Positions 42,002 to 50,218 of a stretch of 64,000 nt of DNA are shown piece after piece. The stretch covers positions 248,001 to 312,000 of the forward strand of contig JADKDK010000006.1 of assembly GCA_016718385.1 (NCBI GenBank), given 5' to 3'. The translations under genes were made by a program, and so were the position numbers. Origin of the DNA: Gammaproteobacteria bacterium. GTDB taxonomy: Bacteria > Pseudomonadota > Gammaproteobacteria > Pseudomonadales > UBA5518. How positions within the stretch are numbered: the stretch's first letter is position 1; each line of letters starts with the position of its first letter. The notes under the pieces were generated by a model. It worked only from the letters and a program-made list of their open reading frames with translations, was not told where the DNA came from and made no database searches.

Positions 42002-43495
42002 ATGCGCGAAGAGGAATACATCCGCCTCGACGCCACCGCGCTCGCCGGGCTGGTGCGCGGCGGCGAGGTGAGTGCAATCGAGCTGCTGGAGCTCGCGCTG
42101 GCGCGCCTGGCACGCTGGAACCCGGCAATCAATGCCGTGGTGATCGAACTCGCCGAACGCGCGCGTCGCGACGCCGCTGCCACGTTGCCCGCGGGTCCGT
42201 TCGCCGGCGTGCCCTTCCTGGTAAAGGATCTCGACGGTTTCCTGGCCGGCGCCGAGTTCACCGCCTCCAGCCGTGCGCTGCTCGGTTACGTGCCGCCGCG
42301 TGACAGCGAGCTGTTCCGCCGCTATCGCGACGCCGGTCTGGTCATCTGCGGCAAGACCAACACGCCGGAGTTCGGTCTCGTGGGCACCACCGAAAGCCTG
42401 CTGCGCGGCCCGGCGCGCAATCCGTGGAATCCGGCGTACTCCTGCGGCGGCTCATCGGGCGGCTCGGCCGCGGCGGTGGCGGCGCGCATCGTGCCGATGG
42501 CGCACGGCGGCGACGGCGGCGGCTCGATCCGCATCCCGGCCTCCGCCTGCGGGCTGTTCGGCCTGAAACCGACGCGCGGACGCACCCCGATGGGGCCCGA
42601 TGAATCGGAAGCCTGGAGCGGCTTCGTGCAGCGCCACGCGATCACGCGCACGGTGCGTGACAGCGCGATGCTGCTCGATGCGACGCAGGGCTATGACGCC
42701 GGCGCGCCCTACACGGCGCCGCCACCGCAGCGTCCCTATGCCGGGGAAGTGGGGCGCGATCCGGGGCGCCTGCGCATCGCCTTTTCCACGCGCTCGCTGT
42801 TCGGGCGCGACACCCATCCGGACTGCGTCGCGGCGGTGCGGGCCGCCGCGGCGCTGCTCGAACACCTGGGCCACGAGGTCACGGAGGCACACCCGCCCAT
42901 CGAGCGCGAAGCCCTGGTGCATGCCTATCTCGTCGTGGTGGCGGCGTGCACCGCCGGCCTCGTGCGCCAGATCGGCAAACTGCGCGGACGCCGCGTGCGC
43001 GGCCGCGAGCTCGAGCCGACCACGCAGTTCCTGGCCACGCTCGGGGAGGCGCTGCCGGCCGGGGAATTCGAGTTCGCGCGCCTGACGTTCCACGCCGCGT
43101 CACGCGCGCTGGCGCCCTTCTTCGCCGCGCACGACGTGTTCGTGGACGCCACGCTGGCCTTCCCGCCGCCGCGGATCGGCGAATGGGCGCTCGCGCCGCA
43201 GCTGCAGTGGGCCATCCGCAGTTTCTCCAGCGTGCTGCCGCGAGCCGTGATGCGCCGCGCACTGGATCATTTCGCTGCCGACGGGCTGGAGCGCACCGCG
43301 AACACGATGCTGTTCAACATGAGCGGACAGCCGGCGATGAGCGTGCCGCTGCACGTGAACGCCGAGGGCCTGCCGATCGGGGTGCAGTGCGTGGGAGGCT
43401 TCGGCGACGAGGCGACGCTGTTTCGCCTCGCCGCACAGCTCGAGCAGGCCGCACCGTGGATCGAGCGCATGCCGGCCGAGCCCGCGGCGCACTGA
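42002..43495 (+). CDS. Amidase (amidase signature family)
   Basis: A 497-residue hydrolase. The Ser-cisSer-Lys triad residues are in FLVKDLDGF (Lys) and the Gly-Ser signature CGGSSGGSAAAVAARIVPMA, followed by HGGDGGGSIRIPASACGLFG, where the nucleophilic Ser sits. Length is standard. It splits a carboxamide; the family ranges from 6-aminohexanoate-dimer hydrolases to arylamidases, so the substrate is open. GAGG lies 8 bases before the ATG. It begins 20 bases after a palindrome pair. Confidence 0.92.
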   Translation: MREEEYIRLDATALAGLVRGGEVSAIELLELALARLARWNPAINAVVIELAERARRDAAATLPAGPFAGVPFLVKDLDGFLAGAEFTASSRALLGYVPPRDSELFRRYRDAGLVICGKTNTPEFGLVGTTESLLRGPARNPWNPAYSCGGSSGGSAAAVAARIVPMAHGGDGGGSIRIPASACGLFGLKPTRGRTPMGPDESEAWSGFVQRHAITRTVRDSAMLLDATQGYDAGAPYTAPPPQRPYAGEVGRDPGRLRIAFSTRSLFGRDTHPDCVAAVRAAAALLEHLGHEVTEAHPPIEREALVHAYLVVVAACTAGLVRQIGKLRGRRVRGRELEPTTQFLATLGEALPAGEFEFARLTFHAASRALAPFFAAHDVFVDATLAFPPPRIGEWALAPQLQWAIRSFSSVLPRAVMRRALDHFAADGLERTANTMLFNMSGQPAMSVPLHVNAEGLPIGVQCVGGFGDEATLFRLAAQLEQAAPWIERMPAEPAAH

Positions 43496-43515
43496 GCGCC
43501 CGCGGCCAGGAGCGG

Positions 43516-44229
43516 TCAATCGGCCGGCTGCTGCGCCGGCACGTCGATGGCGGCGGCCTCGCCGGCCTGCACGGCCTTCGCGGCACCCTCGACCGCCTTG
43601 CCGACCGTGGCATCGAGCGCCTGCGTCTGCGCCTGCCCGACGCCCTGCTCGATGCGCTGCTCCACGGCCTCTTCGATCGCCTCGCGCGGATTCACCCAGG
43701 ACATCTCCGCGGGCCACACCGGGATCACGCCGGCCACCGCGTCCTGCACGGTCTCGTCGACCTTGTCGCGCGCGGCATCCCCGGCCCGCGCCACCTGCGC
43801 CTCGGCCATCGCCTCGATCTTCTCGGCGAACACCTCGGCCACGTCGCCCTTCATCAGCGCCACGGCCATCTGGTTGGTCTCGGAGTTCCACACCAGGCCG
43901 GCCTTCTGCGCCATCTCGGGCACCGGCGTGTAGCGCGAGACCACGTAGAACAGCGGCCCTTCCTTGCGCAGCTCGTTTGCGGTGCGCAGCAGCTGCATCG
44001 TGGTGTCGTAGTTCGGGCCGAGCAGCGCCACCATGCGGTTCCTGACGATCGGTTGCTCGAACAGGTTCACCTGGTTGGGATCGAAGCCGACCAGCGGCTT
44101 GAGCAGCGCCCACATCAGCTGGCTCGACGAGGGCATCAGCAGCGCCGGCGCGAGGCAGCCGGCCAGCAGCAGGCACAGCGCGACGACTGGCAGCAGTGAG
44201 TACTTGCGCGGCACGGAGCGCTCCTTCAT
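43516..44229 (-). CDS. Putative lipoprotein of unknown function
   Basis: A 237-residue protein whose start LLPVVALCLLLAGCLAP has a clean lipobox (LAGC), so it should be lipid-anchored in the envelope. The middle (NLFEQPIVRNRMVALLGPNY, then DTTMQLLRTANELRKEGPLF) is mixed alpha/beta and the C-terminus is long, helical and rich in Ala, Glu and Gln. I do not recognise the family. The ATG at 44229 overlaps the stop of the LLM gene by 4 bases, so the two are translationally coupled, though no functional link is apparent. Confidence 0.78.
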   Translation of the reverse strand: MKERSVPRKYSLLPVVALCLLLAGCLAPALLMPSSSQLMWALLKPLVGFDPNQVNLFEQPIVRNRMVALLGPNYDTTMQLLRTANELRKEGPLFYVVSRYTPVPEMAQKAGLVWNSETNQMAVALMKGDVAEVFAEKIEAMAEAQVARAGDAARDKVDETVQDAVAGVIPVWPAEMSWVNPREAIEEAVEQRIEQGVGQAQTQALDATVGKAVEGAAKAVQAGEAAAIDVPAQQPAD

Positions 44230-45215
44230 TGGCGCCATCCGCCGGAAAGTGCCGACAGCACTTCACGCTCGAAGAGGCGCAGCATCTTCCACGCCTCGGC
44301 GGGCGCGATGCCGCCGAGCAGCGGGTTCAGCAGCAGCACGCCGTCGGGGCCGAGCGTGTCGGCGAGCGCGAGGAGCTGCGGCGGCGACAGCACCTGGTAG
44401 GCACGGTTGCCGCGCAACGATGCCGGATCCGTGCGCCCCCGGTACGGGCCCTTCGCCTCGCCGAATCCCTCGCGCGTGAACGCGCCATATTCCTCGATCT
44501 GGCTCAGCACGTGCGGCTCCAGCATGCTCCACGCCGCGTCGGCATCGTGGGCGATCCACAGGAAGGTCGGGCCGTAGGCGGCGAACGCCCCGGGATCGGG
44601 CTTGCCGAGCGCAATGCACTCCTCGCGGTAGGGCGTCCACAGCCGCGGATCGAGCGGCGGCAGCCAGCCATCGGCGATGCGCGCGGCACGGCGCGCCGCC
44701 GCGCCCGAGCTGCCGCCGAGCAGGATCCGGGGGGCGGGGTCGGGCACCGGCCGCACGCGCACGGTGCGACCGCGGAACTCGCAGGGCTCGCCGGTCCAGG
44801 CGCGGCGCAGGAACTCGACGACTTCCCCGATCGCGGCCCAGCGCTCGTCGAGGCGGCGGCCGAACATCGCGAACTCGCTGGGCCGGTAACCGCCGCCGAT
44901 CGCGAGACTGAATCGATGCGGTGCGATCAGCGCCAGCACCGCGCAGTCCTCGGCGAGTTTCACCGGGTCGTAGAGCGGAGCGAGCAGCACATTGGGGCGC
45001 ATGCGGATGCGACGCGTGCGCCCGGCCACGGCCGCGCAGGCGATCAGCGGCGAGGGGTTGTAGCCGCTGTCGGCGCCGTGGTGCTCGCCGAAATTGACCA
45101 CGTCGAAGCCGAGCTCGTCGGCCCAGGCGCAGATGTCGAGCATCGCGGCGTAGAGTTCGCGATGCGGCGCGCCGCAGTCGGGCGAGCGCAGTTCGAAAGC
45201 GAGTTGCAGCTGCAT
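44226..45215 (-). CDS. LLM-class flavin-dependent oxidoreductase
   Basis: A 329-residue luciferase-like monooxygenase (TIM barrel). It opens MQLQLAFELRSPD and has DVVNFGEHHGADSGYNPSPL, IGGGYRPSEFAMFGR and ILLGGSSGAAARRAARIADG, the usual flavin (FMN or F420) and substrate loops. Such enzymes insert oxygen into or reduce diverse organic substrates; the reaction cannot be read. AGGGA precedes the ATG. It forms a two-gene unit with the lipoprotein gene downstream. Confidence 0.9.
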   Translation of the reverse strand: MQLQLAFELRSPDCGAPHRELYAAMLDICAWADELGFDVVNFGEHHGADSGYNPSPLIACAAVAGRTRRIRMRPNVLLAPLYDPVKLAEDCAVLALIAPHRFSLAIGGGYRPSEFAMFGRRLDERWAAIGEVVEFLRRAWTGEPCEFRGRTVRVRPVPDPAPRILLGGSSGAAARRAARIADGWLPPLDPRLWTPYREECIALGKPDPGAFAAYGPTFLWIAHDADAAWSMLEPHVLSQIEEYGAFTREGFGEAKGPYRGRTDPASLRGNRAYQVLSPPQLLALADTLGPDGVLLLNPLLGGIAPAEAWKMLRLFEREVLSALSGGWRQ

Positions 45216-45264
45216 GGTCTGTTCCCTGGGCGTATCGGTGGGTTGCGGAGATTCCTGCGCGAGC

Positions 45265-46641
45265 TCAGACCATGTCCGCCGGGCGCACCCAGCGGTCGAA
45301 GTCCTCCGCGCTGACCAGCCCCAGCGCCAGCGCCGCCGCGCGCAGCGACAGCCCGTGCTCGTGCGCGTGGCGCGCGATGCGCGCCGCCGCCTCGTAGCCG
45401 ATGTGGGGGTTCAGCGCGGTCGCGAGCATCAGCGATGCGTCGACGTACGTTGCGAGGCGCGCGGGATCGGCCTCGATGCCGTCCACGCAGCGCAGCGCGA
45501 AGCTCTCGCAGGCATCGGCGAGCAGCTCGACCGACTCCAGCACGTTGTGGATGATCAGCGGCTTGTAGACGTTCAGTTCGAGCACGCCCTGGCTGCCGGC
45601 GATGGCGACCGCCGCGTCGTTGCCGAGCACCTGCACCGCGACCATCGTGAGCGCCTCGGCCTGCGTCGGGTTCACCTTGCCGGGCATGATCGAGCTGCCC
45701 GGCTCGTTGGCCGGCAGGCGCAGCTCGGCCAGGCCGCAGCGCGGCCCGCTCGCGAGCAGACGGATGTCGTTGGCGATCTTCAGCAGCGCCGTGGCCAGCA
45801 GTCGCAGCGCGGCGCTGAACTTCAGCATCGGCTCGTGCGCGGCGATCGCCATGAACAGGTTGTCCGCCGGGCGAAACGGCACGCCGCCGAGCTGCGCCAG
45901 CCGCGCGCACACGCGCGCCGGCCAGCCGGGCGGCGCATTGAGCCCGGTGCCCACCGCCGTCGCGCCCAGCGCGAGCGCGAGCAGCGACTCGCGCGCCTCG
46001 GCGATCGTCGCGATGCAGAAGTCGAGCTGCGCGGCGTAGGCACCGAACTCCTGGCCCAGCGTCACCGGCGCGGCATCCATCAGGTGCGTGCGACCGGTCT
46101 TCAGCAGGTCCGCGAACGCCCCGGCGCGCCCGGCGAGCGCGCGCCGCAGCGTGTGCAGCGCCGGCAGCAGGCGCTCGTCGCAGCGCTGCACCGCGGCGAC
46201 GTGCATCACCGCGGGAAAAACATCGTTGGAGGACTGCGCGCGGTTCACGTGATCGTTGGGATGCAGCGCGGGGCCCGCGCTGCCGCCGAACTGGTTCGCG
46301 CGGTTGGCGATCACCTCGTTCAGGTTCATGTTGGTCTGCGTGCCGCTGCCGGTCTGCCACACGCTGAGCGGAAACTCGGCATCCAGGCGCCCCGCGATGA
46401 TCTCGTCGCAGGCCGCGGCAATCAGCGCCGCGCGCGCGGCATCGAGGTTGCCGAGCTCCGCGTTCGCCAGCGCGCAGGCCTTCTTCACCAGCGCGAAGGC
46501 GGCGATGAAATGCGGCGCGAAGCGTTGCGTGCCGATCGGGAAATTGCGCCGAGAGCGCTCGGTCTGCGCGCCCCATAGCGCGTCGGCGGGCACCTCGATC
46601 CCGCCCAGGCTGTCGTGCTCCACGCGGTAACGGTCGTTCAT
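45265..46641 (-). CDS. fumC: Class II fumarate hydratase
   Basis: A 458-residue fumarase of the TCA cycle (fumarate + water to malate), iron-independent class II. The signature GSSIMPGKVNP, the TGSGTQTNMNLNEVIANRAN loop, and RTHLMDAAPVTLGQEFGAYA are complete. The ATG at 46641 with GGAGGAG upstream gives the standard N-terminus (MNDRYRVEHDSLGGIEVPAD). It is transcribed separately from or weakly with the LLM gene 49 bases downstream. Confidence 0.95.
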   Translation of the reverse strand: MNDRYRVEHDSLGGIEVPADALWGAQTERSRRNFPIGTQRFAPHFIAAFALVKKACALANAELGNLDAARAALIAAACDEIIAGRLDAEFPLSVWQTGSGTQTNMNLNEVIANRANQFGGSAGPALHPNDHVNRAQSSNDVFPAVMHVAAVQRCDERLLPALHTLRRALAGRAGAFADLLKTGRTHLMDAAPVTLGQEFGAYAAQLDFCIATIAEARESLLALALGATAVGTGLNAPPGWPARVCARLAQLGGVPFRPADNLFMAIAAHEPMLKFSAALRLLATALLKIANDIRLLASGPRCGLAELRLPANEPGSSIMPGKVNPTQAEALTMVAVQVLGNDAAVAIAGSQGVLELNVYKPLIIHNVLESVELLADACESFALRCVDGIEADPARLATYVDASLMLATALNPHIGYEAAARIARHAHEHGLSLRAAALALGLVSAEDFDRWVRPADMV

Positions 46642-46664
46642 GGATTCGCTCCTCCCCGCATCGC

Positions 46665-49013
46665 TCAACCGCCGCGCGGAGTACCGGCGGCGCGGGCCAT
46701 TTCCAGGAATTGCGCCGCGTCCACCGGACGGCCGAGGAAATGGCCCTGCACGAAGTCGCAGCCGCGGGCGCTCAGGTAATCGTACTGCTCCCGGGTCTCG
46801 ACGCCTTCGGCCACGACGCGCAGATCCAGCCGCTTCGCCATCACGAGGATGGTCTCGATCAGCGCCTCCTCGGCACGACCCAGGCCGATCGCGCGCGTGA
46901 ACGAGCGGTCGATCTTTATGATCCCCACCGGGAAGCGCGTCAGGTGTATCAGCGAGGCGTTGCCGGTGCCGAAATCGTCGATCGAGATGCCGACGCCGCT
47001 GGCCGCCAGCTCGTTGAGCGCCTTGTGCGCCTCGGCGGCATCGTCGAACAGCAGCCGCTCGGTGATTTCCACCGTGAGCCGGAGCTCGCGTGCGGCCGCC
47101 TTGACCGTGTCCATCCAGCGCTGGATCTGCTGGTTCTGCGCGGCGAAGATGCGCGGCGAGACGTTGGCCGACAGGCCGATGCCGGTGCCGAGCTGCTCGT
47201 TGATCGCGCGCACCGCGTCGATCGCGGTCTGCATCACGACGAAGTCCACGCGGTTGATCAGGCCCGACTCTTCGGCGACCGGCACGAATTCGCCCGGCGA
47301 CACCCAGGAGCCGTCCTCTCGCTGCCAGCGCGCCAGCGCCTCACAGCTGACGATCCGGCCGGTCTGCACGCTGACGATCGGCTGCAGGTGCGCGACGATG
47401 CGCCCGTCGTCCAGCGCAGCGACCAGCTCGTTGTAGAGGCGGTGGCGGCGCTCGGATTTCTCCTGCATCTCCCGGGTGTAGAAATACCAGCCGTTGCGCC
47501 CGGAGCGCTTCACCGCGTACATGGCCTGGTCGGCCTTGATCATGAGCGAGTCGGCGCTGCTCGCGTCGTCCGGGTAGATCGCCACGCCGACGCTCGCGCC
47601 GCAGAACACCTCGCGCTCGCCGATGCGAAACGCCCGCCCCAATGCCTCGACGATGGCCTCGGCCACGCGCGAGATCGATTCCTCGGCCACGATGTCGTAG
47701 AGGATGGCGGTGAACTCGTCACCGCTCAGGCGCGCCACGGTGTCGGAAGTGCGCACGCAGCCGCAGATCCGGCGTCCGACATCGATCAGCAGCTGGTCGC
47801 CCGCGTCGTGCCCGAGGTTGTCGTTCACCGACTTGAACTCGTCGAGATCGATGAACAGCAGCGCGTGGCGCGCACCGGTGCGCCCCGAGCGCGCGATCGC
47901 CGACTCGAGCTGCTGGCGGAACAGCGGGCGGTTCGGCAGGCCGGTGAGCGGATCGAAATTGGCCTGGCGCTGCAGTGCCAGGGCGTACTCGCGCTCCCTG
48001 GCGCGCGCCCGCGCGGTGGCACGCAACGCGAGCAGCAGCAGCGCGAGCAGCACGAGCGCGCAGAGGCGGATCACCCGGACGCCGTAGACGGTGCGCGGGT
48101 CCGTTCCGGGCACGGCCCCGATCTGCCACGAACCGCCGCCGATCAGCACCGGCGTGGTGACGATATCCCGTGCATCGAACACGCCGGCATCCCCATAGAA
48201 CACCTCGCCGCGCTCGCCCTTGCCGTCCTTGCCGCGGATCGCAATCCGTAAGCCCTCGGGCATTGGCGCCCCGAGACCCCCCTGCTGCAGCACCTTGTGC
48301 ACGTCGATCGGCGCCGAAACCAGCCCCCAGGTCACGCGCGGCTGGCCCGGCGTCTCGATGTAGACCGGCGCGCGCCCGATGAATGCCATGCCGCCCTGCA
48401 CCAGCTCCACCGGCCCAGCCACCACCAGGTCGCCGCTGCGCATCACGCGCTCGGCAACCTCGCGCTGCGCCGGATCGGCCCGGTAATCGAGCCCGAGCAC
48501 CGCCTCGTTGCCCTCGCGCGGATAGACGTAGCGCACGACCAGGTCGGGCGCGGCGGCCAGGTTGCGCAGCGACGGCTCGCGCACGAGTACGTTGCGCGCA
48601 TAGGCGTCGAACTCCTCCTGGCCGAGGTCGGGGTTGGCCGCGACGAATGCCGCCAGCCCGTTGGTCAGCGCGAGGTTCTTCGCGATCACGCTCTCGAGGC
48701 GGCTGCGCAGCGAGCCGAGGCGCTCGAGCAGTTCCAGTCGCTGCTCGTTCGCGCGCTGCTCACGGAATCGCCACTCGAACAGCCCCGCGGCGCCGAGGGC
48801 GAGCAGCACCAGCGCGGCGGCGGCAACGCGCGGGCGGCGGTCCCACCAGTACAGGGTCGCCACGATGAGGCCGATCACGCACACGGCGACCACGACCAGC
48901 CACGTCACGCGCGCCGGCGCCACGGCTTCTTGCGCAAGCCCCTGCAGGGACGGCAGCAACAGCAGCAAGGCCGCGCACAGCTGGCGACACACGGTCAGGG
49001 CGGCTCTGGGCAT
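46665..49013 (-). CDS. Membrane GGDEF-EAL protein with CHASE-type sensor domain
   Basis: A 782-residue c-di-GMP enzyme. Two or three N-terminal membrane helices (about 5-80) precede a periplasmic CHASE-like domain (about 100-300, with VRYVYPREGNEAVLGLDYRA), another helix, a GGDEF domain (about 345-510) and an EAL domain (about 525-775). The GGDEF motif is SGDEF, which is still active in some proteins; an RTSD I-site lies five residues before it. The EAL domain has CEALARW, ANVSPRIF, DDFGTG and VAEGVE, so it looks catalytically intact. It may both make and degrade c-di-GMP; pili in this region are a plausible target. Confidence 0.92.
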   Translation of the reverse strand: MPRAALTVCRQLCAALLLLLPSLQGLAQEAVAPARVTWLVVVAVCVIGLIVATLYWWDRRPRVAAAALVLLALGAAGLFEWRFREQRANEQRLELLERLGSLRSRLESVIAKNLALTNGLAAFVAANPDLGQEEFDAYARNVLVREPSLRNLAAAPDLVVRYVYPREGNEAVLGLDYRADPAQREVAERVMRSGDLVVAGPVELVQGGMAFIGRAPVYIETPGQPRVTWGLVSAPIDVHKVLQQGGLGAPMPEGLRIAIRGKDGKGERGEVFYGDAGVFDARDIVTTPVLIGGGSWQIGAVPGTDPRTVYGVRVIRLCALVLLALLLLALRATARARAREREYALALQRQANFDPLTGLPNRPLFRQQLESAIARSGRTGARHALLFIDLDEFKSVNDNLGHDAGDQLLIDVGRRICGCVRTSDTVARLSGDEFTAILYDIVAEESISRVAEAIVEALGRAFRIGEREVFCGASVGVAIYPDDASSADSLMIKADQAMYAVKRSGRNGWYFYTREMQEKSERRHRLYNELVAALDDGRIVAHLQPIVSVQTGRIVSCEALARWQREDGSWVSPGEFVPVAEESGLINRVDFVVMQTAIDAVRAINEQLGTGIGLSANVSPRIFAAQNQQIQRWMDTVKAAARELRLTVEITERLLFDDAAEAHKALNELAASGVGISIDDFGTGNASLIHLTRFPVGIIKIDRSFTRAIGLGRAEEALIETILVMAKRLDLRVVAEGVETREQYDYLSARGCDFVQGHFLGRPVDAAQFLEMARAAGTPRGG

Positions 49014-49124
49014 GGGGGTCGGCGCATGGGTCGATGGGTCGGAACACGCATATTAGCCGGCCGCGCCGACACCAGACAGCGCAATGGCGCACATCGGCCC
49101 AACGCACGACGACTGCGGGTGCAG

Positions 49125-49187
49125 GTCCGCATTCATGCGGACGAAGAATTCGGTGAGCCAATGTCCGCATGAATGCGGACCTACACG
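49125..49187. repeat. Two CGCA palindromes upstream of the LuxR gene
   Basis: GTC-CGCA-TTCA-TGCG-GAC at 49125-49142 and its opposite-strand form at 49162-49187. An ATG that could open the LuxR frame (49173) lies within the second palindrome. Confidence 0.88.
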
Positions 49188-49259
49188 GATTCCCCAAATG
49201 CTTTAAGGTACGGGACAATTGCCGCGACCCGCATTCATCAGCCACAGGACCCCACGGGC

Positions 49260-50105
49260 TTGCAACACGGACGACCGGACCAGACCGCGCTGGGGCAGAT
49301 GCTCGGCGGCGCACTGCACGCCCTGGGCTCCCCGCCCTTCGTCCCGGCGCTGGCCGCGCTGCTGGGGGCGCTGGTGCCCGCGGACGACGTCATGATGGTG
49401 CTCTACCGCAGAGGGCAGGCACCCGAACTCCTGCACGACCTGAGCACGGGCCGCGAGAGCGCGACCAACCTGGCTCTGTACCTCAAGGGAGCCTACCTGC
49501 TGGACCCGTTCTATCGCGCCTTCGCCGACGGTGTCGCGCCGGGCTGCTACCGCCTGCATCAGCTGGCGCCCACGGCATTCCGCGGCTCCGAGTACTTCCG
49601 CCTGCACTACGCGCGTACCGGCTTTCGCGACGAGATCGGCTTCCTGCTCACGCCTGCACCGGCCTGCTGCGTGCACCTGTCGCTGGCGCGGCGCACCGCG
49701 CGCGCCCGCTTCAGCGCGGCCGAGCACCGCCGCCTGCTCGATTTCGAGCCGGTGCTGCGCGAGCTCGTCGCGCGGCACTGGGCGCCGGCGCCTGTCGCGG
49801 TCCCGCCGCCGCTCACCACGCAGCTCGATTCGGCGCTCAGGCTCTTCGGCCGCGACTTCCTCACGGAACGCGAGGCCGAGGTGCTGCAACTGCTGCTGCG
49901 CGGGCATTCGACCAAGTCGATCGCCGAACGCCTCGGCATCTCGCCCGAAACGGTGAAGCTGCACCGCAAGCACAGTTATGCCAAGCTCGACGTGTCCTCG
50001 CAGGCCGAGCTCTTTCACCTGTTCATCGACGCGCTCGGCAGCCGCGGCAGCTACCGCGGCGGGGATCCGCTGACCGGATACCTGACGCGCGCCGGCGCGG
50101 CGTAG
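49260..50105 (+). CDS. LuxR-type transcriptional regulator
   Basis: A regulator with a C-terminal helix-turn-helix of the LuxR/FixJ type: LTEREAEVLQLLLRGHSTKS then IAERLGISPETVKLHRKHSY, residues about 210-270. The N-terminal 190 residues form a domain I cannot name (VPADDVMMVLYRRGQAPELL; LDPFYRAFADGV); it is not an obvious autoinducer or receiver domain. The start is uncertain: the TTG at 49260 has AGGA about 9 bases upstream (281 residues), while an ATG at 49173 inside a palindrome would add 29 residues. It may regulate the DUF885 gene that follows on the same strand. Confidence 0.85.
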   Translation: MQHGRPDQTALGQMLGGALHALGSPPFVPALAALLGALVPADDVMMVLYRRGQAPELLHDLSTGRESATNLALYLKGAYLLDPFYRAFADGVAPGCYRLHQLAPTAFRGSEYFRLHYARTGFRDEIGFLLTPAPACCVHLSLARRTARARFSAAEHRRLLDFEPVLRELVARHWAPAPVAVPPPLTTQLDSALRLFGRDFLTEREAEVLQLLLRGHSTKSIAERLGISPETVKLHRKHSYAKLDVSSQAELFHLFIDALGSRGSYRGGDPLTGYLTRAGAA

Positions 50106-50115
50106 GGCCGGACCC

Positions 50116-50201
50116 GTGGGTCCGAATTCATTCGGACGGCCCGTGTCCGGCTGAAGCCGGACCCACGCTTGCACCGATCTCCGGCTGAAGCCGGACCCAC
50201 C
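50116..50201. repeat. Three palindromes (one CGAA, two CGGC)
   Basis: CGAA type at 50116-50138 and CGGC type at 50144-50167 and 50179-50201. They fill the gap between the LuxR and DUF885 genes; a decayed GTAGGGCCGG arm overlaps the LuxR stop at 50103-50105. Confidence 0.88.
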
Positions 50202-50218
50202 GCTACCCAGGAGGACCG

